Shown: positions 25,371 through 37,129, numbered from the stretch's first letter. The stretch is 64,000 nucleotides of DNA from Aphidius gifuensis (GCF_014905175.1 NC_057793.1:8246001-8310000); one strand, 5' to 3'. Made by a program: numbers and translations. The notes: generated by a model from the sequence alone, not told the origin.

Positions 25371-25665
25371 AAAATTCAATCAATATAGTTCATTTTTCGA
25401 AGAAATATGCGTCAACTTAAATATTGTTCATTAATGTTTGATTCCATTGAATATTTTGTTCGGTCAAAATGATAGTCCACTTGATGCTTGATGGCTTAAT
25501 AATAATTCAAAATTTTAAAAGTGTATATTTTATAATTTATAAATAATTGTTATTATAAATTTTTATATTTTTATTTACAGAATATTTATATTAATCTTTT
25601 GAATCATTTTCCAGAAAGAACTTCTGCAAAAAAAATTTTGCACTTTACTCAATTTGCATAATACA
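25371..25665 (+). pseudogene. dead acid-lipase fragment (parts of exons 5 and 6)
   Basis: Bases 25371 to about 25494 match the 3' two-thirds of exon 5 of array lipase 1, and 25581-25665 match exon 6, with the intron acceptor TTATTTACAG still present. It is broken several ways: exon 5 lacks its 5' part and has a net +2 shift near 25390; HYC has become His-stop-Cys; the donor GTACGT after exon 5 is lost (now TGATGG); and a TAA lies in exon 6 (25659-25661). No exons 1-4 or 7 are nearby. It is a remnant of a fifth array member. Confidence 0.8.
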
Positions 25666-25671
25666 GTTATG

Positions 25672-25745
25672 TTTAATAATTTCAACAAGTAAATTTTCCA
25701 ACTGATATTACAGTCAACAAAAAAATTTCCAGAGTAATTTTATAT
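25672..25745 (-). pseudogene. second displaced esterase intron fragment
   Basis: The sequence taatttcaacaagtaaa and onward to the agagtaatt string repeats the esterase 2 intron sequence also present at about 24510-24580. It joins directly to the end of the dead lipase exon 6. This places lipase sequence and esterase sequence side by side twice in the array. Confidence 0.6.
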
Positions 25746-26331
25746 CATAAGTTTTATCAGTAGTTTATTTATTTATTTTTATTTTCATTGATAAAGTACA
25801 CGAAATATCTTGAAGGTCATCGATGAGGTCTCTTAATAAATATATAATAAGTATAAAAAGTGTCCACACATACAAAAATATTATTAATACAAAAAAAAAT
25901 TTTAGAATAAAATTTATTCGTCTTGAAAATACGAAACGACTTTGTTAAATTTTTTTATTAAAGTCCAGTTAGGAACTGAGATATATTAATATATACCCAA
26001 GATACATTACGAGGTGAAAGCATGTCAAATCTGGCGAGCTCACTTTACACTGCGCTCAAGTATATGATAATATTATTCATAAAAACTTTCTTAAATATAT
26101 AAAATACACTATCATCTATCTGAAGAGTGCATATGAAATTTAAAGAGAAAAAAAGAATCAATCATTTTTATTGTATTGCAAAGATCATAGGTGATTTCGG
26201 ATACTGTCAGATTACACATAATCTTGAAATATAAATTATGTACTTTGAACTAAAATATACTCTGTACACACAAACAGTCAATAGCGAACAATCGTGGCGT
26301 GATTATTCCACTATTTTAGAACGAATGTGAA

Positions 26332-28607
26332 ATGATCTTAATTACTCGGAGAAAGTTTATTCGTAATATTAGGCATATTATTAAAATTATTATTTTATGT
26401 TGGTTGATTAAATTAGTTTATCGAATTTTTAATAGTGACAAAATTTTAGATAGTGTAATTATAAAATTATAAAATTTAATTACAATGATAATTAATTATT
26501 AGATTATTTTAATGATGTGATTTTTGTGTGCAGATTGAATTAATTGAGAGCTGGGGATATCCAGCAGAGCAACACAATCTCACAACAGATGATGGATATA
26601 TTTTAAAGACTTTTCGAATACCATGGAGTCCGCTGAAGTTGTCGAGGAGAAATGAACAAAAACCAGTTGTTCTTATACTAACTGGACTTGGATCAACGTC
26701 AGATATTTGGTTGATAAATCCCAACCGAAGTTTAGGTCATTAGCAATTTTTATTTTTGATGAATTATCCAAATTTCTTGCGATTAAATTTAAGAGTGAAT
26801 TTATTTTTTTTCTGTTGTTACAGCTAAACAACTTGCTGATGAAGGCTATGATGTTTGGCTTGCAAATTTTCGTGGTACTACTTATGGACGTGATCATGTT
26901 ACATTGTCACCAAATGACAAAAAATTTTGGGACTTTAGGTACTCGATTTAGTGACGTAAGGAACAAATATAATTTGTAACATTTAATTAAAAAATTTTAA
27001 TGTGAAAAATTTAATTCAATTTAGTTTTCATGAAATTGGATACTATGATGTTCCACGCACAATTGATTATGTTTTAAATGCAACCAATCAAAGTTCATTG
27101 ATATGTGTTGCTTTGTCAATGGGAACGACATTATCATTCGTTACTTTATCAGAACACCCAGAATATAATTCCAAGATTAAACTGGTTATAGAATCAGGAG
27201 CAATTGCTGGATTTTTTGATAAACAGTTTAAGGATATGAGACCGATTACTGTTTTTTCAACAGTTATAGTAAATACATATTCATTATTTATTTTCATTCA
27301 TTATTATGAACAATTCCGTAATTTATTTTCATTCATATATCTCTTAAAGATAAACTCTCATAACTACACTTGCATATTTTTTTAAAACAAAATTTAAATG
27401 AATAAACAAAATATTTACAATTAAAAAAAAGTTGCAACGTAATCATATGACAAAACAAAATTAAAACTTATTATTATTGAAACTTTTTATCTAATTTTTT
27501 TGACACTTTTTTGGAATAGGCTTTATAATTTATTTTTTTGTTTTAATAATTTACAGAATTTAATTGATCCCACTGGAACTTTTGAGATGTCACTTCCAAA
27601 TTTAATTAACAGTATATTATTCGAAGAATTTTGCGTCAACTTGAATCTTGTGGATTACTGTTTACTTCCATTGTATATTTTTTGCGGTCAAAATGATGAT
27701 CAACTTGATGCTGTACGTAAATATTTAATTTTTTCATGTCTTCTTTGTTGAAATAATAATTTTATATTATTTTCAAGTCTTTTTATCACAGTCATAGTGT
27801 CCAATTAATGACTGATATCTTTTTTATCAGTACGTCCGATAAAAAAATTTACTTTTTTTCTTTATTACTAAAATTCAATAATAAAACAACAAATGACATG
27901 GTAAAATATATGATCTATTATTTATTAAAAAATATTCTGACAAACGTTCAGTGTCAATGACTGAAAATTTTTTTTTATCTTGAGGTGTTAATTTACGTGG
28001 AAGTGATACGAAAATGATTGATCAATTGATCGGCTGATAATGACCTGATAATAATTTAGAATTATTCTTTTTTAATTTATATATAATTGTTATTAGAAAA
28101 TTAATTTCTATATTTTTTTTCACAGAATATTTATGTTAACCTATTAAATTATTTCCCTGATGGAACATCTGCAAAAACATTTTTACACTATGCACAACTC
28201 GCAAATTATCGTAATGTTTTTTTATTCATTTTAACATTTAGAGCAATGCATATTTATATTTTTTATAATGTTGATTTTATCTTTCAGGAAAATTTCAACA
28301 GTATGATTATCAAAATGAAAAAGAAAATATAGATCATTATGGTACATTGCAACCTCCACAATATAATTTGGAAAATATCAAGTCACCAATGATAATTTTT
28401 TATTGTCTAAAAAATGATCCACTTTCAACATTTGAAGACGTCACTGAAATAGCTAAAAGAATTTCGAGCAGAGTTATTGTTGAACCAGTATCTGACGAAG
28501 ATTTTAATCACGTTAATTTTGTTACTGCTCGAGACGTGAAGAAAATTTTTAATGACAGAGTGATTGAATATCTCGATCAATTTGCAAAAGGAAAAATTAT
28601 TTTTTAA
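26332..28607 (+). CDS. acid lipase, tandem array copy 2
   Basis: Seven exons (26332-26454, 26534-26735, 26824-26938, 27025-27268, 27557-27712, 28126-28210, 28288-28607) give 414 residues. Exon lengths are identical to copy 1 throughout. N-terminus: basic ILITRRKFIRNIRH and hydrophobic IIKIIILCWLIKLVYRI. The nucleophile elbow is ALSMGTT. Asp is in NDPLS and the His motif is FNHVNF. Introns 5 and 6 are long and unique. Intron 3 is identical to those of copies 1 and 4. A TATAAAT string (26230-26236) followed by tgtactttgaac precedes the start by about 100 bases, as in copy 1. Likely membrane-anchored or secreted acid-lipase-type hydrolase. Confidence 0.88.
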
Positions 28608-28975
28608 AATATTTATATCTTAGTAATCAATGTACATATTAATTGTAAAATAAATTATTTAAAAAAAATTGTTGTAAAATAGTAGTGTTGTTTACGGAAC
28701 ATTAATAATAAAAAAAATTAATTAAATCACGACGACTTATTTATGTTCATTTAACCTTGCATATAGAATAGTTCACATCAAGGCTAATTATCATTATTGC
28801 GATGATTGAGGAGTAAGGTAGTTGATCTTGAATTCATTGAGTTATTCATTGTGAGATATCCGTTATCTTATAATAAAATTTTACACTTTGAACCATTCGC
28901 ACGCACTGTGTACACACGAGCAACCGATCCATCAGTTATTATTTCAATTCGTTATTTCAACTTATTGAAAGTACG

Positions 28976-30701
28976 ATGATATTAATTACTTGGAGATATT
29001 TTATTCGTAACATTAGAAATATTATTAAAATAATTATCATTCTTTGGCTGATTAAATTACTTTATCGAATTTTAAATAGTGAAAAAATTTTAGATAGTGT
29101 AATTATAAATTTATAAAATTAAATTACAATGATAATTAATTATCAATTTTTTTTTCTTTGACTTTTTGACTTGTTTGTGCAGAAAGAATTGATTGAGATC
29201 TGGGATTACCCGGCAGAGCAGCACAACGTAACGACAGACGATGGATATATTTTAAAAACTTTTAGAATACCATGGAGTCCATTGAATTTGTCAAAGAAAA
29301 ATCAACAAAAACCAGTTGTTCTTATGTTAAGTGGATTTTTGACATCATCTGATATTTGGTTATTCAATACCAACCGAAGTTTAGGTCAAACAATAATTAT
29401 TTTTATATTATTCATCCTTGATAGAATATTTAAAATTAAAGAGTAAATTTATTTTTTTTTTGTTGTTACAGCTAAACAACTTGCTGATGAAGGCTATGAT
29501 GTTTGGCTTGCAAATTTTCGTGGTACTACTTATGGACGTGATCATGTTACATTGTCACCAAATGACAAAAAATTTTGGGATTTTAGGTACTTGATTTAGT
29601 GACGTAAGGAATAAATATAATTTGTAACATTTAATTAAAAAATTTTAATGTGAAAAATTTAATTCAATTTAGTTTTCATGAAATCGGATACTATGATGTT
29701 CCACGAACAATTGATTATGTTTTAAATGAAACCAATCAAAGTTCATTGATATGTGTTGGTTTATCAATGGGAACGACATTAACATTCATTACTTTATCAG
29801 AACACCCAGAATATAATTCGAAAGTTCAATTGCTTATAGGATTTGGCGTGGTCGCTGGATTTTTCAATAAACCTTTCACGGCTCTGAGCCCACTTGTTCT
29901 TTTACAATTACTATCAGTAAATATAAATCAATTTTTTGTATCTCACAGCAATAATGTATTTTTCGTTTAATAATTTTCAGGGTTTAGTTTACTCTACCGG
30001 AACTTATGAGGTATTCCCTCAAAGTTCATTATATAGTGTACTATTTGAAGAAGTATGTGTAAATTTAAATATCGTCGATTATTGTTTATTTCCGTTTGAT
30101 GTTGTTTGCGGTAAAAATTATGCTCAATTTGACACTGTATTTGAATTTATAATTTTTAATTTATTTCATATTAATTTATTGCTATTTATTAATTTATAAT
30201 TTTAATCACAGAACATTTATATCAATTTTTTGAAATATTTTCCTGCTGGATCTCCTGGAAAAACAATTTTGCATTATGCCCAATTTGCAAACTACAGTAA
30301 TGTTTATTTATTTATTTTTTTACATTTTAATATTTGGATAAATATTTTTATATTTTTTATAATGTTGATTTTGTCTTTCAGGAAAATTTCAACAGTTTGA
30401 TTATCAAAATGAAAAAGAAAATATAGAACATTATGGTACATTGCAACCTCCACAATATAATTTGGCAAATATCAAATCACCAATGATAATTTTTTATTGT
30501 CTGAAAAATGATCCACTTTCAACATTTGAAGACGTCGCTGAAATAGTTAAAAGAATTTCGAGTAAAGTTATTGTTGAACAAGTATCTGACGAAGATTTCA
30601 ATCACATTAATTTTGTTACTGCTCGAGACGTTAAGAAAATTCTCAACGACAGAGTGATCCAGTACCTTGATCAATTTGCAAAAGGAAAAATTATTTTTTA
30701 A
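28976..30701 (+). CDS. acid lipase, tandem array copy 3
   Basis: Seven exons (28976-29098, 29183-29384, 29472-29586, 29673-29916, 29981-30136, 30212-30296, 30382-30701) give 414 residues, with exon lengths identical to copies 1 and 2. The N-terminal exon again encodes a basic, hydrophobic segment (RNIIKIIIILWLIKLLY). The nucleophile elbow is GLSMGTT with a full GxSxG. Asp is in NDPLS and the His motif is FNHINF. The otherwise conserved WGYPAEQ reads WDYPAEQ. The exon 4 end and exon 5 are the most divergent of the array (PFTALSPLVLLQ; VYSTGTYEVFPQ). Introns 4, 5 and 6 are short. Confidence 0.88.
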
Positions 30702-31258
30702 AATATTCATATCTCACTTATCAATAATGTATATATATTAATTTTAATATTTTATCAACAAAAAAATTATTATACCGAACATATTTATAATAAAATAATT
30801 AAATTAAACTTGATAATCGTTTCATCATTCATAGTTCAATAAATGTTTATATTTACATAGATTATTTTTTTTTTTTTTGCATGTGTAATGTCTAATGAGG
30901 AACTGAAATGAATCTCAAGATGGTTTAGCCAACAATTAGTAAACTGTGATTGAAGACGATACCGTCATGCTTCATTCCTTTTATTTTTAATCACAAAATG
31001 ACATCGAAAGTCTTTTTTTTTTTTTTTTTACATAATAGAACACGTATAAATTTTTTTTTTTATCACTTATTTTTTTATCAATAAATAATGAGATTAAAGA
31101 AAAAAAAAATGATAATTGATTTATTAATTGTACGATTATCTGCTATTTTATAATAGCGTTCATGCACTTTGTACATCGAGTGTGTACACACAGTCAGTCA
31201 TTCACGGTCACTTGTTCGACAACTATTATAAAACAAATAATTTTAAATCCACTGTAAA

Positions 31259-33017
31259 ATGATATTAATAACTTGGAGATATTTTATTCGTAACATTAGA
31301 CAAATTATTAAAATTATTATTTTATGTTGGTTGATTAAATTAGTTTATCGAATTTTCAATAGTGACAAAATTTTAGATAGTGTAATTATAAAATTATAAA
31401 ATTAAATTACAATGATAATTAATTATTAGATTATTTTAATGATGTGATTTGTGTGTGCAGATTGAATTAATTGAGAGCTGGGGATATCCAGCAGAGCAAC
31501 ACAATCTTACGACAAATGATGGATATATTTTAAAGACTTTTCGAATACCATGGAGTCCGCTGAAGTTGTCGAGGAGAAATGAACAAAAACCAGTTGTTCT
31601 TATGCTAAATGGACTTTTGACAACGTCAGATCTTTGGTTGATAAGTCCCGACCGAAGTTTAGGTCATTATCAATTTTTATTTTTGATGAACTATCCAAAT
31701 TTCTTGCAATTAAATTTAAGAGTGAATTTATTTTCTTTCTGTTGTTACAGCTAAACAACTTGCTGATGAAGGCTATGACGTGTGGCTTGCTAATTATCGT
31801 GGTTCAACTTATGGACGTGATCATGTTACATTGTCACCAAATGACAAAAAATTTTGGGATTTTAGGTACTCGATTTAGTGACGTAAGGAACAAATATAAT
31901 TTGTAACATTTAATTAAAAAATTTTAATGTGAAAAATTTAATTCAATTTAGTTTTCATGAAATTGGATACTATGATGTTCCACGAACAATTGATTATGTT
32001 TTAAATGCAACCAATCAAAGTTCATTGATATGTGTTGGTTTATCAATGGGAACGACATCAACATTGATTACATTATCAGAACATCCAGAATATAATTCGA
32101 AGGTTCAATTGTTTATAGGATTTGGTGTAGTCGCTGGATTTCTTAATAAACAATCTTTGGACATGAGGCCATTTCATTTTCTATCAATGATTTCTGTAAA
32201 TAGATCAAGACTAACTAAGGAAAATTTAATTATAATTAGTTTAGAATATCTAGCTTATTTTTCTTATCATTTTTATTTTATTTTTCAGAATTTAATTGAC
32301 TCTACTGCCACATTCGAAATATTACCTCAATATTCGATCTACAATATATTATTTGAAGAATTTTGCGTCAATTTAAATATTGCTGATTACTGTTTAATGC
32401 CATGGGATATGATTTGCGGTAAAAATGGTAATCAAGTTGATTATGTACGTAAATTTAATTTTAATTATTGCCACGAGCTCAAGATAAATATTCCACACAT
32501 TTTTATAATTTTAATTAATTCATTTAATCTTTCTAATTACAGAAAGTTATGGTCAATATTTTGAAATATTTTCCAGCTGGAACTTCTGCAAAATTATTTA
32601 TGCATTATGCACAATTTGCAAATTATCGTAATGTTTATTTATTTATTTATCCAACATTTTAATATTATGTAATATATTTATATTTTGATAATTTTATTTC
32701 CAGATAAATTTCAGCAGTATGATTATCAAAATGAAAAAGAAAATATTGAACATTATGGTACATCAATACCTCCACAATATAATTTCGAAAATATTAAATC
32801 ACCAATGATATTTTTCTATGGTCCTAAAAATGATCCACTCTCGACATTTGAAGATTTATCAGAAATATCTAAAAGAGTTTCAAGTAAAGTCATCACCGAA
32901 CCAATATCTGATTTTAATCATGGAGACTTTATTGCTGCTAAGGATGTTAAAGAACTTTTTAACAACCGAGTAATTGAATGTCTCGATCATTTTTTCAAAG
33001 GCAATATTTCTTTTTAA
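31259..33017 (+). CDS. acid lipase, tandem array copy 4
   Basis: Seven exons (31259-31381, 31461-31662, 31751-31865, 31952-32195, 32289-32444, 32543-32627, 32704-33017) give 412 residues. The last exon is 6 bases shorter than in copies 1-3 (two residues missing before FNHGDF). N-terminal segment RQIIKIIILCWLIKLVY resembles copies 1 and 2. The elbow is GLSMGTT with an intact GxSxG. Asp is in NDPLS and the His motif FNHGDF keeps the ancestral HxD. Exons 1-3 resemble copies 1 and 2 closely, while exon 7 is distinct from all other copies. That is a mosaic pattern. It ends 102 bases before the 3' end of the convergent THEG-like gene. Confidence 0.88.
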
Positions 33018-33118
33018 AATCATTTTTATCAAATAAAAAAGAATTAAAATTAATCCTTCAATGTCTATATATTTTAACAACAAAAAATATTCATCAAACA
33101 TAAGTATTTAATTATTTT

Positions 33119-35514
33119 TTAATCTTTAATTTTATTATCTGTCTCGAGATTTTTTTTATTTGTATCCTCTAATGTTTTTTCTTTTTCTAAAATTTCTTTA
33201 GCTTTTTTTCTAGCTTCTAATTGACGTTGAGCTCCACGAGGATCAAAGTAAGGATCAATACTTGGCTCAAATGCTATTGAAAGAATTGATTCAACCACAG
33301 TTGGTTCATCATTTGTCTCATCTTTGTTTTCGTCACACTCTCTTTCTTTATATGGCTCAACACGAGGCATTTTTCTACCATATTTCTATCAAAATAAAAG
33401 TGTTTTTTTTTTAAATAAAATAACAATAATATTTAATAGTAAAAGATTAAACAAAATAATAATTTAATACTCACTGGTTTTGGATATATTGGACGACCAA
33501 AAGTATCTTTTTTTCTTGGTGGAGGTTTTTCAATTGGATCACGAGGACGACTTGGTAAAGCAAGTTTATCAACACGCGGTGGAATTGGCCCTGTTAAAGC
33601 TGATTTTTTAACTTTGAAAGGATTTTTTTGACGTCTTTTGTCAGGTTTTCGAGTTGGTTTTGCAAGCTCTGCCATTCTTGGTGAAACTAAAAATTATTTA
33701 TAATATATTTTTAGTTTGTTTATTTATGTTTGATTGATTTATTATTGTTACTATTTACCTGGACCTTTGAGAGCTGATCTTTTAATTGCAAAAGGATCAT
33801 CGTTCCTCCAAGGGGGTGGTGCAAATCTCCAAGCATTTCGTTCCATCCATTTTGCTTTATTTTTATCATCATCTTCATTGTTTTGGGTTTGTTCAACTTT
33901 CATTGTTGATTTATTTTTTTCATCAACTTTTTCAGCATTTTCTTCAGCCAATTGATTTTCATTTTCTTTATCTTTTTCAGTATCTTCTAATTTTTTATTT
34001 TCTTTATCAGCATTTTCTAAATTTTGAGCATGAATTCTTTTCATTTTTTCAGCAAGTGCTATTTTACCTCGTTTTCTCAAATCTTCTAAATATTCATCTT
34101 TTATTTTTTTTGATTTTTCATCATGTCTGTCTTTTAAAAATTTAAATGATGGCAGAGATAAAAAATTCATCCACGATGTTGGCTGAAAAAATAAAATTAG
34201 AATCATTAAATTTCCCAAAGAAATAAATAAACATCATGTAGCTTGTGTTGGTATAAAAAGCCATATTTAAAATTAAAATGAATAATTATAAAAATAATAT
34301 ACAAGCATAGTTTAACATGTAAACATAATGATGATTATGATGATTTAAAATTTGTCGAAAAATAATTATGACAAGAGTATGATCAGCACGATAAATAAAT
34401 AAATATTCCATTTAAAAATTTATTTATTTTTTTTTTTTTTTGCAAATTTACTATTATCCATATATCTTGGATAAATTGAAAATTAATTTATTTAAAAATT
34501 AATTAATTCATCATCGTATTGTAATGACTCGCTGTTATTATTATTTCAAATTTAATTTTTATTAATATTTTCATCTTTTAAATATATTTTATTAAATGTT
34601 TATTTATTTTATTTATTTAAATAACTATTATTATCATCAATGTGCTATAGTGGATATTTTTGTTGTGATATATTTTAAACACTTAATTTATTTTCCTTAC
34701 TAAATACATACCTTATAATTTAACGCACTCCGATAAACACCAGTGTCTGTCATAAATAATAACATATCATCATGCGTCAAAAGTCCTGGACATTTAAGTG
34801 CACGTTTTGCAAGTTTAAATAACACTTTTTCATCAACATTTTGTCTGTTAATACTTTCCCATTTTTCTTGTAAATTTTTACACTCCTCAGAACGAAAATC
34901 TTTAGGTTTAGATATTATATTAATTCTTGAAGTTGGTTTATAATTAAGAGCAGCACGTGACACTTCATAAATACGTACAGGTTCAAAATGTTTTTTAACA
35001 AATTTAGCTAATATTTTAATTCGTTTTGATGGTTTAGCTTTCAAGGCTTTTTTCGAAACACTCAAATCATAAACATAAGGTTCTGGCTTTGGTATTGGTT
35101 TTGATAAAATATCAATTCTTTTTTTCATTTTCCAAAGTGGCTTTGATGGTCTTATCTAAAAATCAAAATAACATCAATCAACAAAATTTTATTTTATTAT
35201 TAATAATTATTTTTAACAAACCACTGGTGGAGGTTCTGGAATTTTACGTGGTTGAGCATTTATTTTAACCCATTTATTAAATCTTTCCCAATCAGCTGGA
35301 GTTTTCAACCATCCATTTAATTTTTTTTTTATATTTTTCTTTTTACTGCAAAAATACAAAAAAAAACCAAATTAATTATATATTATTTTTTTTTTCAATT
35401 AATTTATTCTAACCTTTCCTTGGTATGTCCTTTTTTTGCTGAATTTTTTTGAACTTTTGAATTATTCACAACTTTTTTTGGTAAATTTACAGACGTTGCT
35501 CTTTTTGGTGGCAT
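33119..35514 (-). CDS. THEG-repeat protein (testicular haploid expressed gene family), long form
   Basis: Six minus-strand exons (35514-35414, 35345-35222, 35155-34712, 34182-33759, 33686-33475, 33385-33119) give 523 residues. It has no signal peptide or membrane segment. It carries repeated short units of the THEG type, roughly A-L-x-x-x-P-S-x-R-I-x-x-L-A-K-P: SKRIKILAKF, TSRINIISKPK, SPRMAELAKPTRKP and PPRVDKLALPSRP. Exon 4 encodes a highly charged Lys/Glu region likely to be coiled coil (LRKRGKIALAEKMKRIHAQ). THEG proteins are expressed in male germ cells and associate with the spermatid cytoskeleton or chaperonin. A sperm role here is inference from family. Intron 3 contains repeat R2. 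The gene is head-to-head with a second THEG-repeat gene. Confidence 0.8.
34232..34641 (+). repeat. dispersed repeat R2, copy 1 (in THEG-like intron 3)
   Basis: About 400 bases starting catcatgtagcttgtgttgg and ending near attattatcatcaa. Copies also lie at 43915-44312 (same orientation), 46909-47323, 53602-54002 and 63832-64000 (inverted). Internal landmarks are gatgattatgatgattt, gtatgatcagcacgataa, ccatatatcttgg and aatgactcgctgtta. No inverted termini are obvious and there is no coding frame. Confidence 0.75.
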
Positions 35515-35717
35515 ATTTTTATTTTTTTTAAATAATTTTGAATTTATTTTATTGATCAAAACACATCGAAAAACAGTATGAACATACCAAGCATCTGTTT
35601 TAAACAGTGATTGTTATTTGTTTAATTTATTTATTCTAAACATCATTATATTTTTTGACAAACTGGGTTATAAAAAATTTTAGTTTTTCTAAAAAAAAGT
35701 AAATTTAAAATGTAATT
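35515..35717. promoter_or_regulatory. shared bidirectional promoter of the THEG-repeat pair
   Basis: Only 203 bases separate the two divergent start codons. No TATA box is evident. Both genes belong to the same repeat family, so shared regulation is likely, but this is inferred from layout only. Confidence 0.5.
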
Positions 35718-36526
35718 ATGGGTGAAAAGGCATACTACAGATTTCCCTCAGCAGTATCTCATGGTTCTGTGTTGACGTAAGTTAACAAAAAACAATTAAA
35801 TTTTCACAAAATAAATAATAAACTTTTATATTTTTTTTTAGAAAAAGTATTTACGAAGAATTTCGATCATCAAAAGATTCAACAGCTGATAAAAGTTGGT
35901 ATCCATCACAAGAAAATTTTCACAAAGATGAATGTCAAGATTTATCAAATAATTTTTCCCAGTTACATTTAAATTTTAAAAATAACAACAAAAAATCAAG
36001 GAGATCTAAAAATTCAAATAAAAGTATTCGACGTATTGATTCATTATCAAGACCAAAATATTATACTGAAAAATTTACAAATGATGATGATAAAAAAACT
36101 TCAGCGATTGATTTAACACCATTAAAACCAAATAGATATCGAGAAGTAACACCTAGACTTCTTCGTCTTGCTGAGCCAAAATTTTGGTATCCAACACCGA
36201 CAAATCCATTGGGAAAAGTTCCAGCAAAAGCTCTTCGTGCAAATGGTAAATAGCAAAATATTTTAAATTATTTGAAAGCTTGTTGTAATGATATTTCTTT
36301 TCCAAAAGCTTCCAAAAGAATTTTAGAATTAGCAACACCAAAATGGAGAACAGAGACAATTTCGAAACAAGATGAAACGGATAGAAATAATTCGAATGAT
36401 AAATCATCACAAGATAAATCTGAAATTAAAAAAATATCATTAATTAAAAACCACTTGTCTACTCCTCTCAGCAAAGTACTACAAAGTTATTTAGACAGAG
36501 TTTATAAAGGTCCATTTAAAAATTAA
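35718..36526 (+). CDS. THEG-repeat protein, short form
   Basis: Three exons (35718-35776, 35842-36245, 36309-36526) give 226 residues, with a 63-base intron before the last exon. The protein is polar and basic, with Ser/Lys/Asn-rich middle sections. THEG-type units are seen as TPRLLRLAEPKFW and ASKRILELATPKW, and SKPK-like spacing recurs (SLSRPKYY). No signal peptide or membrane segment. Together with its divergent neighbour it forms a pair of likely testis- or sperm-expressed proteins. Identity rests on the short repeats only. Confidence 0.7.
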
Positions 36527-37129
36527 AAAAAAAATAAAAATCATTTTGTTTTTGTAAAATTGTAAATTGTATATTATAAATTTTTTTTTTTTCGGACGGA
36601 TTTATACATAATCTCTTAATATTTATTATAAAATATCATTAAAATTATTTAATATAATAATTAAAATTTATATGTCAAAATACAATTGGACGGAATAATG
36701 ACATTGTAAAAAATAAAAAAATTATTTTCTTATTAATTTAAAAATTACAAGAAAGGAAAAAAAAAAAAATTTCATATTCAATTATATTTTTTTAAATAAT
36801 AAAAAAGCTGATATGTCAAAAGGCACTGGTTATTTTTTAAAGTTAAGTTTTTTAAATTCCAAAAAAAAGCCTAATTTTTCTTGTTTTTTTTTTTTCAATT
36901 AATTTTCATTTATAAAAATATTTATATATTGTTAAAAAGCTGCTGATAATATTTTTTCTATGTAAAATAAAGTAAAAAATATTTCAGATCTATCAGTTGT
37001 ACTGTAAATTTTTCAGTCAAAATATTTACAATAATTAGACCAAAAGAAAAAAATAATAATTATTAAAAATATTTAGTACGTAAAAATTAAATTTTTTTTG
37101 TTATCTTAAAGATGAAATGGATAAAAAAT
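36527..37129. other. convergent spacer between short THEG gene and transferrin
   Basis: About 600 bases, nearly all A/T, where the two genes end 3' to 3'. AATAAA-like strings are present. No gene or repeat is recognised. Confidence 0.5.

Noticed and set aside
23103..27297. Minus-strand frames within lipase exons 4 of the array
   Set aside because: Antisense shadows that recur in each copy only because the lipase exons are duplicated.
34232..34641. R2 as a Helitron
   Set aside because: No TC start, CTRR end with hairpin, or A-T insertion site could be shown consistently in the five copies.
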